From: Plasmodiophora brassicae
Lineage: Eukaryota > Endomyxa > Phytomyxea > Plasmodiophorida > Plasmodiophoridae
Direction: 5' to 3'
DNA: 64,000 bases
Assembly: GCA_039704465.1 (NCBI GenBank)
Contig: JASFAU010000011.1
Span: 1,196,734-1,260,733, forward strand
Below are positions 32,072 to 43,186 of this stretch, one piece after another. The notes under the pieces are model-generated. The model did not search any database. It was not told the origin of the DNA and saw only the letters and a list, made by a program, of their open reading frames with translations. Position 1 is the first letter of the stretch. Each line of letters opens with the position of its first letter. The position numbers and the translations under genes were made by a program.

Positions 32072-33042
32072 TCAGATGGCGACCGGGAGGTCGCCCGAGG
32101 GTCGCGTATGGAGTAACGGGGCATGCTCGTCGCCGGGAAGGCCTCGGTAGAGGACGTAGTGCTGGACAATGAATACGATGTCGAACGAGATGGAGAGTAG
32201 CGCAAGCAGCAGTTTCGGGACGTTGCCGGTGAAGACATCGGCCGTGCCTTGGATGACGGCGTCAAGCGCCTGCTGCGCCAGTGACATCAGCCCGCCGAGA
32301 AGGTCCAGCAGGATGTTGCCGATCGACCAGCCCACCGTGCTACGTCGACTGGCATTATGCACCGCTTGCGGAACGTATTTCAGTGCTGTTACGAGTGCGA
32401 AGTGCACACCACACACACAGAGACAGTTAGCACGCGGGTGCAGCAGACACATGGACGACGTCGTTATCGTACTGGTGATAAATATCTTTGCCGAGCCGAG
32501 GTATGTCACGACCGAGAAACGGTACGATGGCGAATCGGACGCGATCCAGGGTATGAGGCGGGTGGCGGCCAGCGCCACACACAGCCCTGCGAGCGTCCAC
32601 AACGCAGCCAGGACGTATGTGTGAAGCCAGGCCAGCGGGGGCGCTGGCCGGTACGATAGGGCCCGGGCGCCCCCGTACGCAACGTATTGCGCCATGGTGA
32701 CCGCTGTGATCACCAGGGCGTGCACCGCGAACGCGATATCGTTCGGGTCCACCGACACCGCCGCCCCATCCCGTTTCTGTACCGCGTACGTGGCGGTGAC
32801 GAAGATGGCGTAGAACAGGAACCCGGTGAAATTGTACGCCAGGAAGTGTGGCGACAGGCCGGTCAGCGGCGTGCGATGCAGACGGTAATTGACGACGACT
32901 TGCTGGTAGAAACTCAGCGACCTGGGCGTTGGTTAGGCACGCAACCGAGTCGCGGGGCGTGTGCGGCGGCGTACCAGGCGAGGAAGTACCCCCAGCCGAG
33001 CGCTCTGCTCGCCAGGACCAGATGGCGCGGAGCGATCCCCAT
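32072..33042 (-). CDS. CTNS: Cystinosin (lysosomal cystine/H+ exporter, PQ-loop family)
   Basis: Exons 32975-33042, 32473-32921 and 32072-32385 (introns 53 and 87 bp, the latter with a TGCTAAC branch-point-like site) give 276 aa. LGWGYFLAW, LSFYQQVVVNYRL (first PQ loop, QQ here), LTGLSPHFLAYNFTGF, DPNDIAFAVHALV, LKYVPQAVHNASRRSTVGWS (second PQ loop), NILLDLLGGLMSLAQQALDA and FDIVFIVQHYVLYRG match cystinosin almost motif by motif. In known cystinosins these seven helices export cystine from lysosomes using the proton gradient. The protein starts at the first helix and lacks the long glycosylated luminal N-terminus of the animal protein. The C-terminus lacks an evident GYDQL-type sorting tail. 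Its start lies 163 bp from the divergent IFT52 start. Confidence 0.93.
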
Positions 33043-33205
33043 GACCGACCGACGGTCGACTGCGCGCCGCTGCGCCAAACAGAGCACGTCCGATCGAATG
33101 CAATACGGGCCCGCCGACCTCGGGGGGAGCAGCCCTGTAGTACGTCTATAGGTCATAGCGCGGCGCGGGTGCCGATCGGCCTTTGGCGAGCGACACGCGC
33201 AGCGA

Positions 33206-34745
33206 ATGGCAATGCTGGGCACGACGAGCCACGCGGCGGACATCGGCCGCGATCGCAAGGTGGTCACCGGCGAGGGCCAGCAGGCCGCCGCCCAGGCGTC
33301 GGCGCCGTCCACCGTCGTCATCGACGCGTCCAAGAACGAGCTGTTCACGCCGGCGTCCGGCCTGAAGGGGTTCGTTCGCAAGCTGAAGCAGCGCCACGCC
33401 GTCGCAACGTAACCTGGAGGGCGTGCAACGATTCCTGGCTCACCAGTGACGGGTACGGGACAGGAATTCGGGGGAGATCACCGAGGACCTGCTGGCGACG
33501 GCGTCGCTCGTGGTGTTCGCGGGGCCCCGCGAGCCCTTGTCTGCCAGCGAGCGCGACGCGCTGTCGTCGTACCTGGAGAAATCGTCGGGCAGCGTCCTCC
33601 TGCTCGGGTTCGACGCGTCCGACGCCGCCGGCCAGCGCAACGGGCCGTTCAACGAGTTCCTGGAGCGGTTCGGCATGCACCTGAACGCGGACTCGGTCGC
33701 CCGCCACGTCTTCCAGCGGTACTTCCACCCGAAGCAGGTGCTGATCCACGACCCCGCCCTGAGCGGGCAGCTCGCGAAGCTCGCCGGCGGTGGGGCGCAC
33801 GACACCCGCGTCGTCGACCTGCACGACCTGGACCCGTCGTCGTTTAACATCACGTCGGTGCGCGTCCGCGCGCCGGCAGCGCGTCACTGACCTGGCGCGC
33901 GTCGCAGGGACGGGTTCCCGATCGTGTACCCGTTCGGGTGCACGATCGACGTGGAGAGGCCCGCCGTCCCGCTCCTGCAGAGCGGATCGCTGTCGTTCCC
34001 GGCGAACCGCCCGATCGGCGCCGCCGTCCGCACGTCGTCGGGCGGCACCCTCGTCGCCGTCGGGTCCTCGCAGGTCTTCGCCGACGACTACGTCGACAAG
34101 GAGAACAATGACGCACTGCTGGGCGCCATCCTGAAGCTCCTCCTAGGTAGGGTCGACGCGGGTGAACGGTGGACGCCCGATCATCGTCGTTGTGTCGCAG
34201 AGCGCTGCGAGGTGCCCGCGCCAGGACGCGACGCCGGCGTCGACCTCGGCGAGCGTGTCGCCTGCCCGAACACGGCGTCGCTGGCCGACACGCTGCACGG
34301 GTGCCTGCAGGAGAGCGACGACCCGCCACAGAACTTCACGGCGCTCTTCGACGACCGCCTGTTCGACCTGAACGTCGACCTGATCCCGGAGGCGGTGTCG
34401 CTGGGCGTCGCCCTGGACGTGCCGAGCGCGCCGCTGACGCTGATCCCGCCCGAGTTCGAGATCCCGCAGCCGCGCCTGCAGCCGGCCGCGTTCCCGCCCT
34501 GCTTCCGGGAGATGCCGCCGCCGCCCCTGGAGCTGTTCGACCTGGACGACCACTTCGCGACGCGCAAGATCAGGCTGGCGCAGGCCTGCAACCGGTGCGA
34601 CGGCGCCGACCTCGACTGGTTCGTCCGCGAGGCCGGCGACGTTTGCGGCGTCGTCCCCGCGCAGCAGACGTGGACGCCGACCCAGATCCTGCTGCGCGTC
34701 CTGGCCGACATGACCGAGTTCCGCAAGGCGGACCACGCCTTCTGA
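33206..34745 (+). CDS. IFT52: Intraflagellar transport protein IFT52
   Basis: Exons 33206-33408, 33464-33853, 33908-34146 and 34201-34745 (introns 54-55 bp) give about 458 aa, close to the usual 430-450. Matches along the length: VVIDASKNELFTPASG, VVFAGPREPLSASE, RHVFQRYFHPKQVLI, IVYPFGCTIDVERPAVPLL, VGSSQVFADDYVDKENN, CLQESDDPPQNFTALFDD, and PPCFREMPPPPLELFDLDDHF, the hallmark IFT52 segment that binds IFT46/IFT88. It is a core subunit of the IFT-B complex needed to build cilia. Its presence says the organism has or recently had flagella. The 5' Met at 33212 is an alternative start. Confidence 0.95.
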
Positions 34746-34885
34746 GTGATACACTGTCGCTGGCTAACGTGTGTGTGTGCGTCATGGTTTGTATGTGGAC
34801 GGGCGGTGGATATCATAGCAGGGTGGGGTGGGGCGGCGACATGCCCAGGTCTGGACGTCGTCGTCAGGGGCGCGCGCGTATACGC

Positions 34886-35302
34886 TTATTGTTTGCACAG
34901 GGCGAGCATCTCGGCCTCGTCCAGGTCGCTCTCGTCGTTCACCTGCTTGATCTTGTGCAGGCCGGTCAGCTTCTTCTGGAAGTCCTCCTTGGCGGACGCG
35001 TACATCATCTTGTCGCGCGTCTTGGTCGAGTCCGGGCACCAGAACACGAAGACGATCTTGCTGCGCTGGACGCCCTCCTCCTCGTAGTTGTAGTCGAGGA
35101 CGGCGAACCGCGGCTCGTTGGCCGCCGACAGCAACTTGACAAAGTTCGCGTACTGGAACGGGGCCTCGCCCGGCAGCTTCGACTCGATCGTGATCGTGTT
35201 GTCCAGGATGGCGTACACGATGTACTTGTACTTCTTGCGCAGTTTCAGCTCGTTGAACAGCGTCATGCACTCCTCATCGGTCTTCAGGCCGGCGGACACC
35301 AT
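34886..35302 (-). CDS. ADF/cofilin
   Basis: Single-exon gene of 138 residues, the normal length for this family. It starts MVSAGLKTDEEC, then LRKKYKYIVYAILD, FAVLDYNYEEEGVQRSKIVFVFWCPDSTKTRDKMMYASAKEDFQKKL, the long actin-binding helix preceded by the W-x-P-D motif, and VNDESDLDEAEM at the C-terminus. It binds and severs ADP-actin filaments. The usual regulatory serine near the N-terminus is present at position 3. Convergent with IFT52 (140 bp apart) and divergent from transportin. Confidence 0.95.
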   Translation of the reverse strand: MVSAGLKTDEECMTLFNELKLRKKYKYIVYAILDNTITIESKLPGEAPFQYANFVKLLSAANEPRFAVLDYNYEEEGVQRSKIVFVFWCPDSTKTRDKMMYASAKEDFQKKLTGLHKIKQVNDESDLDEAEMLALCKQ

Positions 35303-35746
35303 GGTGGTCGACTACGCGGATATTCGGACGGGCGACGCGGACCGACAGCGAGCAATTGCAGAGTGACCGGCGGCGACGACGACGACCATCCGGCGCACCC
35401 GGGCGGGGGGGCGGACGCGCGCCGCGCGGCCTCCCACCCCGCTCCCCGTTTTTAGGACCAGCCCATGCCTAGAAATAGCACGACGCCCGACGTATATTTT
35501 TGGGATCGGCTGTCTGCGCGCGGTTGGTCGCATCTCTGTTCGTCTGGCCGCGGCCGCGCCACGTTCGACCTGCATTCGGCACGCCGGTATCAGCGCGAGA
35601 GGGCGTTCAGGGTCGCCGCCCGCCACGCTCCCGGTAATACATATCTGAGGGGCAGCACACGCGACCTGGTATCCGAAGAATCGTAGACACAGACGGGAGC
35701 CGGCGCCGATGTCGCTCTGGCACGATGGCCCGGTCAATGTGCGTGT

Positions 35747-35766
35747 TGTGTGTGTGTGTGTGTGTG
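35747..35766 (+). repeat. (TG)10 microsatellite in cofilin-transportin intergenic region
   Basis: Pure TG run in the 579-bp gap between the divergent cofilin (start 35302) and transportin (start 35882) genes. The rest of the gap holds no convincing gene and presumably contains both promoters and 5' UTRs. Confidence 0.9.
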
Positions 35767-35881
35767 CCCTGGTGGTTGGCGCGCCTTGCCCTCGACCTGT
35801 TCCCCGCAGTTGATCGTATTGGCGGCGGACGAGAGCTGCAGCGTCGGAGTATTGCGCGCGCGTGTGCGCCGCGTGGAGGCG

Positions 35882-38800
35882 ATGACGATGGCGTGGCAGC
35901 CGTCGGGCGCCGACCTGCAGCGGATCGTCCAACTGCTGCGGGACAGCGCCGCGAACGACAACGCGTCGCTGCAGGCCGTGTTCAAGCAGCTGGAGCAGGC
36001 GCGGCGGCACCCGCAGTTCAACCTGTACCTGTCGTACATCATGGCGCAGGCGACCGTCGACGCGGACGTACGGTCCCGGGCGGGCCTGATGCTGAAGAAC
36101 AACCTGCGCGACAACTACGAGAACACGTCGCCCGACGACCGCCAGGCGATCCAGGCGCGCGCCCTGGCGTCGCTGGCCGACCCGGCCGCGTTCATTCGGC
36201 GCACCGCCGGCACCGTCCTGTCGACGATCGCGGCCAAGGGCCCCCTCGAAGCCAAGGCCGCCCTCGTCGTCCACCTGTGCAACGTGCTGCGTGCGCCGGC
36301 CGGCGCCCATGCCGTCGACGGCGCCCTGAACGCCCTGGCGAAGGTCTGCGAGGACTGCGGCGACGACCTGGTGCGGCTGGAGGAAGCGCCGACCGGGGCG
36401 AACGCCCAGGTGCCGACGCAGATGGTCGGCGTCCTGATCGACATTGCCGGGCGGCACGCGGCGCCGTCGTTCCGGTACATGGCGCTGTCCGCCCTGAACC
36501 GCTTCCTGGTCAACATGCCGAACGCGCTGGTGCAGGCGTTCCCGGCGTACCTGGCGCTGCTGTTCCAGGCGGCCAGCCATGAGGCGAGCGCCGACATCCG
36601 CCGGCAGGTCGTGCACGCGTTCGTCGTCCTCGTCGAGATCCGCTACGGCCTGGTGCAGGCCCAGATCCGGCCCGTGATCGAGTTCATGATCCGCGCGTCG
36701 TCCGACGAGGTACGTTGGGCGCGCGTCGGCGCGCCCGGTTCGTCGTCGTCTGACCGGCGTGCTGCTGCTAGGACCCATCGGTCAGCATCGAGGCGAATGA
36801 GTTCTGGAGCATCTACTGCAACTCTGACGAGTGCGACCTGAACGCCCTGCTGCCGTTCCTGCCCGTCGTCATCCCCGTCCTGCTGCAAGGTGACGATGCT
36901 TCGCGTTCGTCAGCGACACCGCGCTGACCGATAATTGGTGGCACACAGGGATGGTGTACGCGGACGACGACCCGATTCTGATCAACTGCAACGAGCTGGA
37001 GAACGAGGACGTCCCCGACCGCCCGGAGGATATCCGCCCAAGGTTCCACAACAGCCGCGGGTCGTCGGCGATAACGTCGCCCGATGCCGCTGCCGAAGGC
37101 GACAGCGACGGGGCGCTGTCCGACGACGACGACGACGACGAGGACGGGTCCGAGTGGAACCTGCGAAAGTGCTGCGCGAGCGCGCTGGACAAGCTGGCGA
37201 CGACGTACAAGAACCAGACGCTGCCGGTGCTGCTGCCGCTCCTGCAGCAGCACCTGTCGGATCAGGACGACTGGCGGCGGCGCGAGTGTGGCATTCTGGC
37301 GCTGGGCGCCATTGCCGAGGGCGCGTACACGGGCCTGGAGCCGCACCTGGCGACGCTGGTCCCCTACCTGATCCAACTGCTGGGCGCCGACCCACAACCG
37401 CTGATCCGGTCGATCACCTGCTGGACGCTGTCCCGGTACGCGTCCTGGATCACGCGCAACCAGGGCGTGTTCCAACCCGCGCTCCAGGCCCTGCTCGAGC
37501 GCATCCTCGACAAGAACAAGAAGGTACGTGCGCGGTGCTCGCCTGCCGAACGCAACGGGCACGTGATCGTCGCTGACCCGGTCGCCCCCGCCAGGTCCAG
37601 GAAGGGGCGTGCTCTGCGTTCGCGGCGTTCGCCGAGGAGAGCGGGGCGTTGCTCGTCCCGTACCTCGCGCCGATCGTGCACGCGCTGATGTTCGCGTTCA
37701 ACAAGTACCAGGCGAAGAACCGCATGTTGCTGTACGACGCGATCGGGTCGCTGGCGGAGGCGGTCGGCCCCGACCTCGCCCGGCACCCCGACCTGGTCCC
37801 CGAGCTCGTCAACCCGATCATCCTGCAGTGGAACGTCACCGCGCACGGTGACTCGTCGATGTTCCCGCTGCTGGAGTGCCTGGCGTACGTCGCCCAGGTA
37901 CGAATCGTGCTCCTATGCGGTCAGACGACGCGTCGTCTGACCATGAGGTAGGCCCTGGGCAACGAGTTCGCGGTGTTCGCCCCGGGGACGCTCCACCGGT
38001 GCCTACAGATCATCGAGTCGACGCTGTCGGCGCTGGCGTCGCCGTCGGACGGCGAGTACGCCGACAAGGAGTTCATCGTCTGCGCCCTGGACCTGCTGTC
38101 CGGCGTCTGCGAGGGCATCCAGGGGCGCATGGCCGTCCTGGTCGGGGAGGACAACGCGGCGACGCATCAGTCGCTGCTGTCGTGCCTGTACCGGTGCGCG
38201 AAGGACCCGTCCGCCGAGGTTCGCCAGTCGGCGATCGCCCTGATCGGCGACCTGGCCAAGTTCGCGTTCGGCGTCATCCGGCCGGCGGTGCCACAGTTCC
38301 TGGCGGTGACGACGTCGAACATCGACCCGATGCACGTCGCCGTCTGCAACAACGCCAGCTGGGCGATCGGCGAGATCGCCTATCACCTCACGCCTGCCGA
38401 GCTGGCGCCGCACGTCGCCGCCGTCCTGCAGCGGATCGCCCCCATCCTGAACATGCCCCGAGTCGCCCCCCGGCTAGCCGAGAACCTGTCCATCACTGTC
38501 GCTAGGTCGGTGGTCACGCGCGTCACTTCCCCACACGTCTGATCCGTGATGTGTGTGGGCAGGCTCGGGCGTCAATGCCCTGGGGAGGTGGGCGCCCACC
38601 TGGAGCAGTTCCTGCGACCATGGTGCATCCATCTGGGCCGCTACAGGGAGGACCAGGAGAAGGCGAGCGCGTTCCAGGGCCTCCTCGCCGTCTGCAAGAG
38701 CAATCCGCGCCCGGTCCTGGGTACGACAACCCCAGCGCGCGCTCTGTCGTGTGTTCGCGTGCACTAACACGTGGGCGATATGCCTTTGGCAGACGGTTTC

Positions 38801-39045
38801 CCGCAATTCTGCCAGGCGATCGCGTCCTGGCGGTTGGCGCCGCCCGACCTGGCGAAACAGTTCGGGCACATCCTGCACGGGTGCGTGCCCGACGACGACG
38901 ACGACGACGTTGCCCGCCGCGTGCTGACGATCGTGCCCGTTTGCGCAGGTTCAAATCGTCGGTGGGCGCGTCGCAGTGGTCGCTGCTGTTCGGCTCGGTG
39001 GACGCCGGTGTACGCGCCACGTTGCAGGCCGCCTACCACGTATAG
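35882..39045 (+). CDS. TNPO1: Transportin-1 (karyopherin beta-2) nuclear import receptor
   Basis: Eight exons: 35882-36709, 36772-36889, 36949-37523, 37595-37897, 37952-38505, 38563-38720, 38793-38880 and 38949-39045. They total 906 aa, close to the animal protein (about 890-900). HEAT repeats run throughout. Diagnostic pieces are WQPSGADLQRIVQLLRDS at the N-terminus, SIEANEFWSIYCNSD, the acidic H8 loop (SDDDDDDEDG) followed by EWNLRKCCASALDKLA, ECGILALGAIAEGAY, RSITCWTLSRYASWI, VCNNASWAIGEIAYHL, RPWCIHL and FCQAIASWR. It imports PY-NLS cargo such as RNA-binding proteins; the H8 loop couples Ran-GTP to cargo release. ATG 35882 is chosen; 35888 is equally possible. Confidence 0.95.
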
Positions 39046-39059
39046 GGCACACATACACA

Positions 39060-39500
39060 TCATATAGTATAGGTCGAACGCCCGTGTGCTGCCGGTCACC
39101 TGGCCGGACCCGTCCAGCGCGCCGAGCCCGTTGGGCGACGACGACGACGACGACGGGCGCCCGGCAGGGCCCCAGCGGATCAGGTCGTCGGCGTTGTGGT
39201 TCTGGGATCTGGCGTCGCGCGTGCCCGGCGATGAAGATCGTGCAGGGCAGGCCGCCCAGGTACGCCAGCATGCATGCGCCCAGGTGCCCGCGTCGTCGAC
39301 GTCGTGGCGCTCCAGCAGACGTCGACGCGCGACTCGGTCAGGACCTGCGTCTGGAGGTCGGCGCGCGCGCGTCCCGATGGTCGCGACGTATGCGGTCGGT
39401 CGATCAGGACGGCGTTGGTCGGGCAGGCGTGCGGTCCTCTTCGCCGTCTCCTTCATCACGATTGCAGACGTTGCGGCAAACCGTTCGGCTCCCTGCATGC
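39060..39500 (-). pseudogene. Decayed fragment of subtilisin-like protease gene
   Basis: The minus strand carries pieces that align in order with the intact protease gene at 48.1-48.6 kb: [31 protein letters not shown] and ALDGSGQV. Frames change between pieces, a GAC/GTC triplet run is expanded (39137-39160), and the catalytic Asp region is absent. It covers only the propeptide/inter-domain part. It sits just downstream of transportin, on the opposite strand. Confidence 0.75.
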
Positions 39501-39970
39501 TAACGACGTCCTGTTCGTCACTCATGCGCATGTTTGAGAACGTGAACTCCTGGCATTGGAGAGAGGACAGCGACGAATCAAGTCACGATCGAAGTCTATG
39601 CGGTCGGTTAGAAGCGCCCATTGACATCATGAGCGACATGGACAGGAAGACGCACACGTCGTCCAAGGGCTAGTCCACAGTACTCCCGCGTTCGCTCGTC
39701 AGGCATCGAAATCTCCTGCCGCCCTCATAGCAGCGTGGTACAGCCCTAGAACAAGTACTGCAATCAGCGTATGTGGTCCATTTGGGGACTGGCGGTCACT
39801 AAGAATGTGTTTATCTCCCACAAATGCTCATCACGCGACTATCCTTTTCAGGGACGTTGGCGAAGTGCGAGCACGTCGTGTCTATCGAGCGCAAGAGGAG
39901 GACCTAACGACAAGTTCACGCAAGCTCACAGACGCGTACGCTGTCCGGAAGCGAGTCCAGCAAGATCTCG

Positions 39971-41317
39971 TTAACACCGCTTCCAACATTTGTAGAGCAG
40001 GTCAGGAATCGGACGACGCCGTGCAGGTGTACCGCAGCCGCCGTCTACAGCGGCGTTTGGGATTGACATGATCAGGACAGCCAACTTCCGATAGGTTTGG
40101 TAGGCGCGAAACGTGCCATTGCGACGGCGTTCTCCCACTGGAACGTTGAATCTGTACCCGATGAATTTGGCGCGTATCACGCCCACGTCAAGGCTTTCGG
40201 GATAAATCAGGTAGACTTTGTCCTCAACGTGGTCGTCGATGGTGCCAAAGGACGAGTACCGGAACGGAGTGTTGTTTCCGCATACCGGACCGACGACGAC
40301 GTTGGTCACGTTGGCAGCTATGGCCGGATCAACTTCAACCGTGGTCAGGCCGAACCTGTTGTACCGGCGCGAGTCCCGCGTGTCAAAGACACGAGCGACG
40401 TCATCCGTGACGGACGCGACCGTCCCCAGCCTTAGGGTTCCGGCAGGACATGTGTGGCTGATGGCGCGCCCAGTGAATCGGTGTTGCGCCGCTGCTGATG
40501 CTGTCAGACGAAACAGCAGCCGGCGAAGTCGATGCCGCAGCGTGCCCCGGTACGCAGGCAACAGGCAGGGTGTGGGTATCAACCCGAGGACTCGATTGTT
40601 GTCGACGCTTGACCGGATCCACGACCCCACGCTGACGTGTACGCCTTCCAGTCCATCGCAGCGGATCCCGGGAAACAGGTTGTCGTCCGTGTGGACACGA
40701 CCGGGACCTTCATGCGCCGGCGGTTGGAGGACGGCGCTAGCAATTTCACGCCCTCTCATTGCTGTGCGGAAAGTGAAAATATGGTGGACGACAGCAGCCC
40801 CTGCAATAACCCCTGGGTACTGGGTAGACTGGCGCGCGCGGCACACATCGTCGTCGCTGTCGTGACCGACAAGAAGCAAAGAAATGTCGTTACTCGAGGG
40901 AAGCAGCTGGAACGATACCGCAGTGCTGAAGAGATCCGAAATGTGTTGCAGAACGCGATCCGGGATGTTGAGCAGCCCGTGAACGCTCAGCTGAGGAAAC
41001 GGATCAATATCGAAACTCGTGCCGACTGATGCGTCAAGACGCGCATCGCCCCCCGACGCCGCCGCTTCCCTCAGTTCGGGATGGGACCCGATCACGATGG
41101 CATACGGGATCAGCCCGCCGATGCTGTCCGTGCATACCGCGTCGTCGATGGCATCATAGGACGTGTAGCAGGCGAGCAGGTATGGCGGGTGCGAGCAGAT
41201 GATCGTCGCGTTCGGCAGCCAGACCTCGTGGACCAGCAACGAATCCAACGCCCGGAAGCGAACGCGGTAGTCCCGCCCGAACAGCGGGCCGCCGCCAGCG
41301 AACTTGACGACTTCCAT
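39971..41317 (-). CDS. Hypothetical protein, 448-residue open frame
   Basis: A long uninterrupted minus frame starting MEVVKFAGGGPLFGRDYRVRF. Composition is protein-like in the N-terminal 130 residues (LDSLLVHEVWLPNATIICS, LLACYTSYDAIDDAV) and the C-terminal 150 (NVTNVVVGPVCGNNTPFRYSSFGTIDD, DKVYLIYPESLDVGVIRAKF). The middle is less so and may contain short in-frame introns. No signal peptide, membrane segment or known motif was seen. Overlapping plus-strand frames exist but are shorter and compositionally poor. Upstream exons toward 41480 are possible. Confidence 0.5.
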   Translation of the reverse strand: MEVVKFAGGGPLFGRDYRVRFRALDSLLVHEVWLPNATIICSHPPYLLACYTSYDAIDDAVCTDSIGGLIPYAIVIGSHPELREAAASGGDARLDASVGTSFDIDPFPQLSVHGLLNIPDRVLQHISDLFSTAVSFQLLPSSNDISLLLVGHDSDDDVCRARQSTQYPGVIAGAAVVHHIFTFRTAMRGREIASAVLQPPAHEGPGRVHTDDNLFPGIRCDGLEGVHVSVGSWIRSSVDNNRVLGLIPTPCLLPAYRGTLRHRLRRLLFRLTASAAAQHRFTGRAISHTCPAGTLRLGTVASVTDDVARVFDTRDSRRYNRFGLTTVEVDPAIAANVTNVVVGPVCGNNTPFRYSSFGTIDDHVEDKVYLIYPESLDVGVIRAKFIGYRFNVPVGERRRNGTFRAYQTYRKLAVLIMSIPNAAVDGGCGTPARRRPIPDLLYKCWKRC

Positions 41318-41548
41318 GACGAGCCGTTCAGCAAATTACCCAATGAGTGGTAAGGCCGCGGCCCGGCCTCGCCGAGCCGTGCGCGCGCGGCACTGAACAC
41401 CGGGCCGGCCGGCAACGCCGCACCCTGCGACCACGAAGGCGTGCTCGGAGCGACGAACCCCAGGTGCCGCAAGAACGTCACCGGTGGGTGCTGAACGACC
41501 GTCCGATCCCGTCAGTGCGGGTCGACACGTCCTCGAACCCGCTGCTGC

Positions 41549-42037
41549 TTAGCTGCAGTACGGCCTGGTCAAGCCTGGATCGTCGACGACACATGCGATT
41601 CCAGCTGGGCCGTTGCCGCCGCGCGCCCCGCTGGTGTACCATATTGTTGTGGGCGGTCGTCGGGTCATAACCAGATCGACCACCGACCTGCCGCGGTAAT
41701 GAGCCTCGTATGTCCATGATCTGGGCGGATCCCCGCTTAGGTCCTGGTTCAGTAGGTCGAGCGAGCACCGCGCCAGGAGGTCCAGGACGGGTTGCCGACG
41801 TCGCGGGCACACTTGGTCGCCGGTCAGGGTGCCCAGGTGCGCATTGAAGTCGCCCATGACGATTTGGCGGTCGCCGGACGTGACGTGCTGCTCCCGGCTT
41901 TCGTGTTTAGGAACCTGTATCGGGATCCAAGTTTCGACGAGCACGACGGCGGTGAGGCCAAGGTCGTCGGATAGCGTGGCGGCGGCCTCAAGCCGGTCAG
42001 GCTTGAGACCGTCGACGTTCCACCCCGCGATCGACAT
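41549..42037 (-). pseudogene. Fragment of non-LTR retrotransposon endonuclease (APE-like)
   Basis: An open frame of about 160 residues with AGWNVDGLKPDRL, LTAVVLVETWI (catalytic Glu), IVMGDFNAHLGTLTGD (GDFN motif) and RGRSVVDLVMTR. These are the ordered motifs of the endonuclease/exonuclease/phosphatase fold used by LINEs. Roughly 50-80 residues are missing between the Glu and GDFN motifs, the end is truncated, and no reverse transcriptase follows within the window. It is a dead remnant. Confidence 0.75.
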
Positions 42038-42547
42038 CGCGAGGTGGAACTGGAGGTGGTCGGCTCTGCCAACTCGACCTCAGCCGTGGGAAAAATTCCG
42101 CGTCAAATTCAGGTCAACCTTACAGAGAATGTCAATTTCGGTCAATTCGGGACAGCTTGCAGTCGCAGCAACCGGTTACAGGATCCAGTTCTCTGCGCGG
42201 CCGGATCGTCATCATGGAAGGTGAAAGTGGTACCATACCACGCACTCCGCAACGAACGCGGGTATCAGCTGGTCCAGCGTGCGATTCGCGCCGATGAGTC
42301 GTGATGTGATCGCCGCACTGGAGGAGAATTAGTCGTCGGCCGATGACGACGCAGCGGGAGGCTACTTCTGGCAGGAATGGGCGAGGCGCGGCGATGGTGT
42401 CGAGGCCAAGTCACCCGATGACGTCGATGACAACTTCGGGAGTGGTTGGAGTCCAGCGATGACGGCGAAGCGAAACTGCCGGACGAGGATGACGGAAATG
42501 AGTATTTCCTGCGTCAATGGATTCGACGTTGCCACAATGGAGATGCC

Positions 42548-43132
42548 ATGTCTGATGTTGAACTCGTGAATGACGATGACGGCCCGCCACAGTTCGAACT
42601 CGAGGGACCTGATGATGCACCACGAGTCGCGGCATTCGACATTCGACCTGCACTCCTCGACGTTGCGGCTCGTGAAAACACCGATTCGTTCGACGATTGG
42701 CGTCGTGACAACGAGGGTGGGTATATGGCCGAGCTTGCCCTCTACGATCGTCTTATGACGCATATGAACTCTCGTCTGGTGCCCGTGGCAATTGACGAAC
42801 TGGACACGGACGCCGTTGATGTTTTCGACGAGGCCATGCGTGCCAAGCGTTCCTACGAGGCTGTGGACAGCCAACTGAAGATTAGTTGTGAAAGGTCGAG
42901 GAAGTTGGTTGAGAAGCATGACGCTCTGGTAAGGTGCACTGTGCAAGGAAGCTGAAACCAGATTGACGATATCCTACCCCTGTAGGTTCACGAATACGCG
43001 ACCTCGAGAGGCATCGACATCGGCGATTTTGACGATTTCATGTCGTCGCGAAACAGCACAAACTTCGGCATCGCCTCTGTCGCTCATCTGCGGAGGCATC
43101 TCCTCGACCTCGGCCTAGCCGTACCTTCCTGA
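42548..43132 (+). CDS. Hypothetical acidic protein
   Basis: An open frame runs from 42431 without an ATG until 42548 (MSDVELVNDDDGPPQFELEG), so an upstream exon is likely. It continues with ALYDRLMTHMNSRLVPVAIDE and SYEAVDSQLKISCERSRKLVEKHDAL. A GTAAGG..CTGTAG intron of about 65 bp joins this to VHEYATSRGIDIGDFDDFM..VAHLRRHLLDLGLAVPS and a stop at 43130-43132. Asp/Glu-rich with a likely C-terminal helix. No family recognised. Confidence 0.5.
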
Positions 43133-43186
43133 CTTATCGTGTATGTTCCGAGGGCCATATCTGGCCAGCGGACACGAACGCGCCTG

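Noticed and set aside
34169..35455. 428-residue plus-strand open frame
   Set aside because: Arg/Ala-rich shadow of the IFT52 last exon and antisense of cofilin; no family pattern.
35312..36778. 488-residue minus-strand open frame
   Set aside because: Antisense shadow of transportin exon 1 in GC-rich sequence; Arg/Val-biased composition without motifs.
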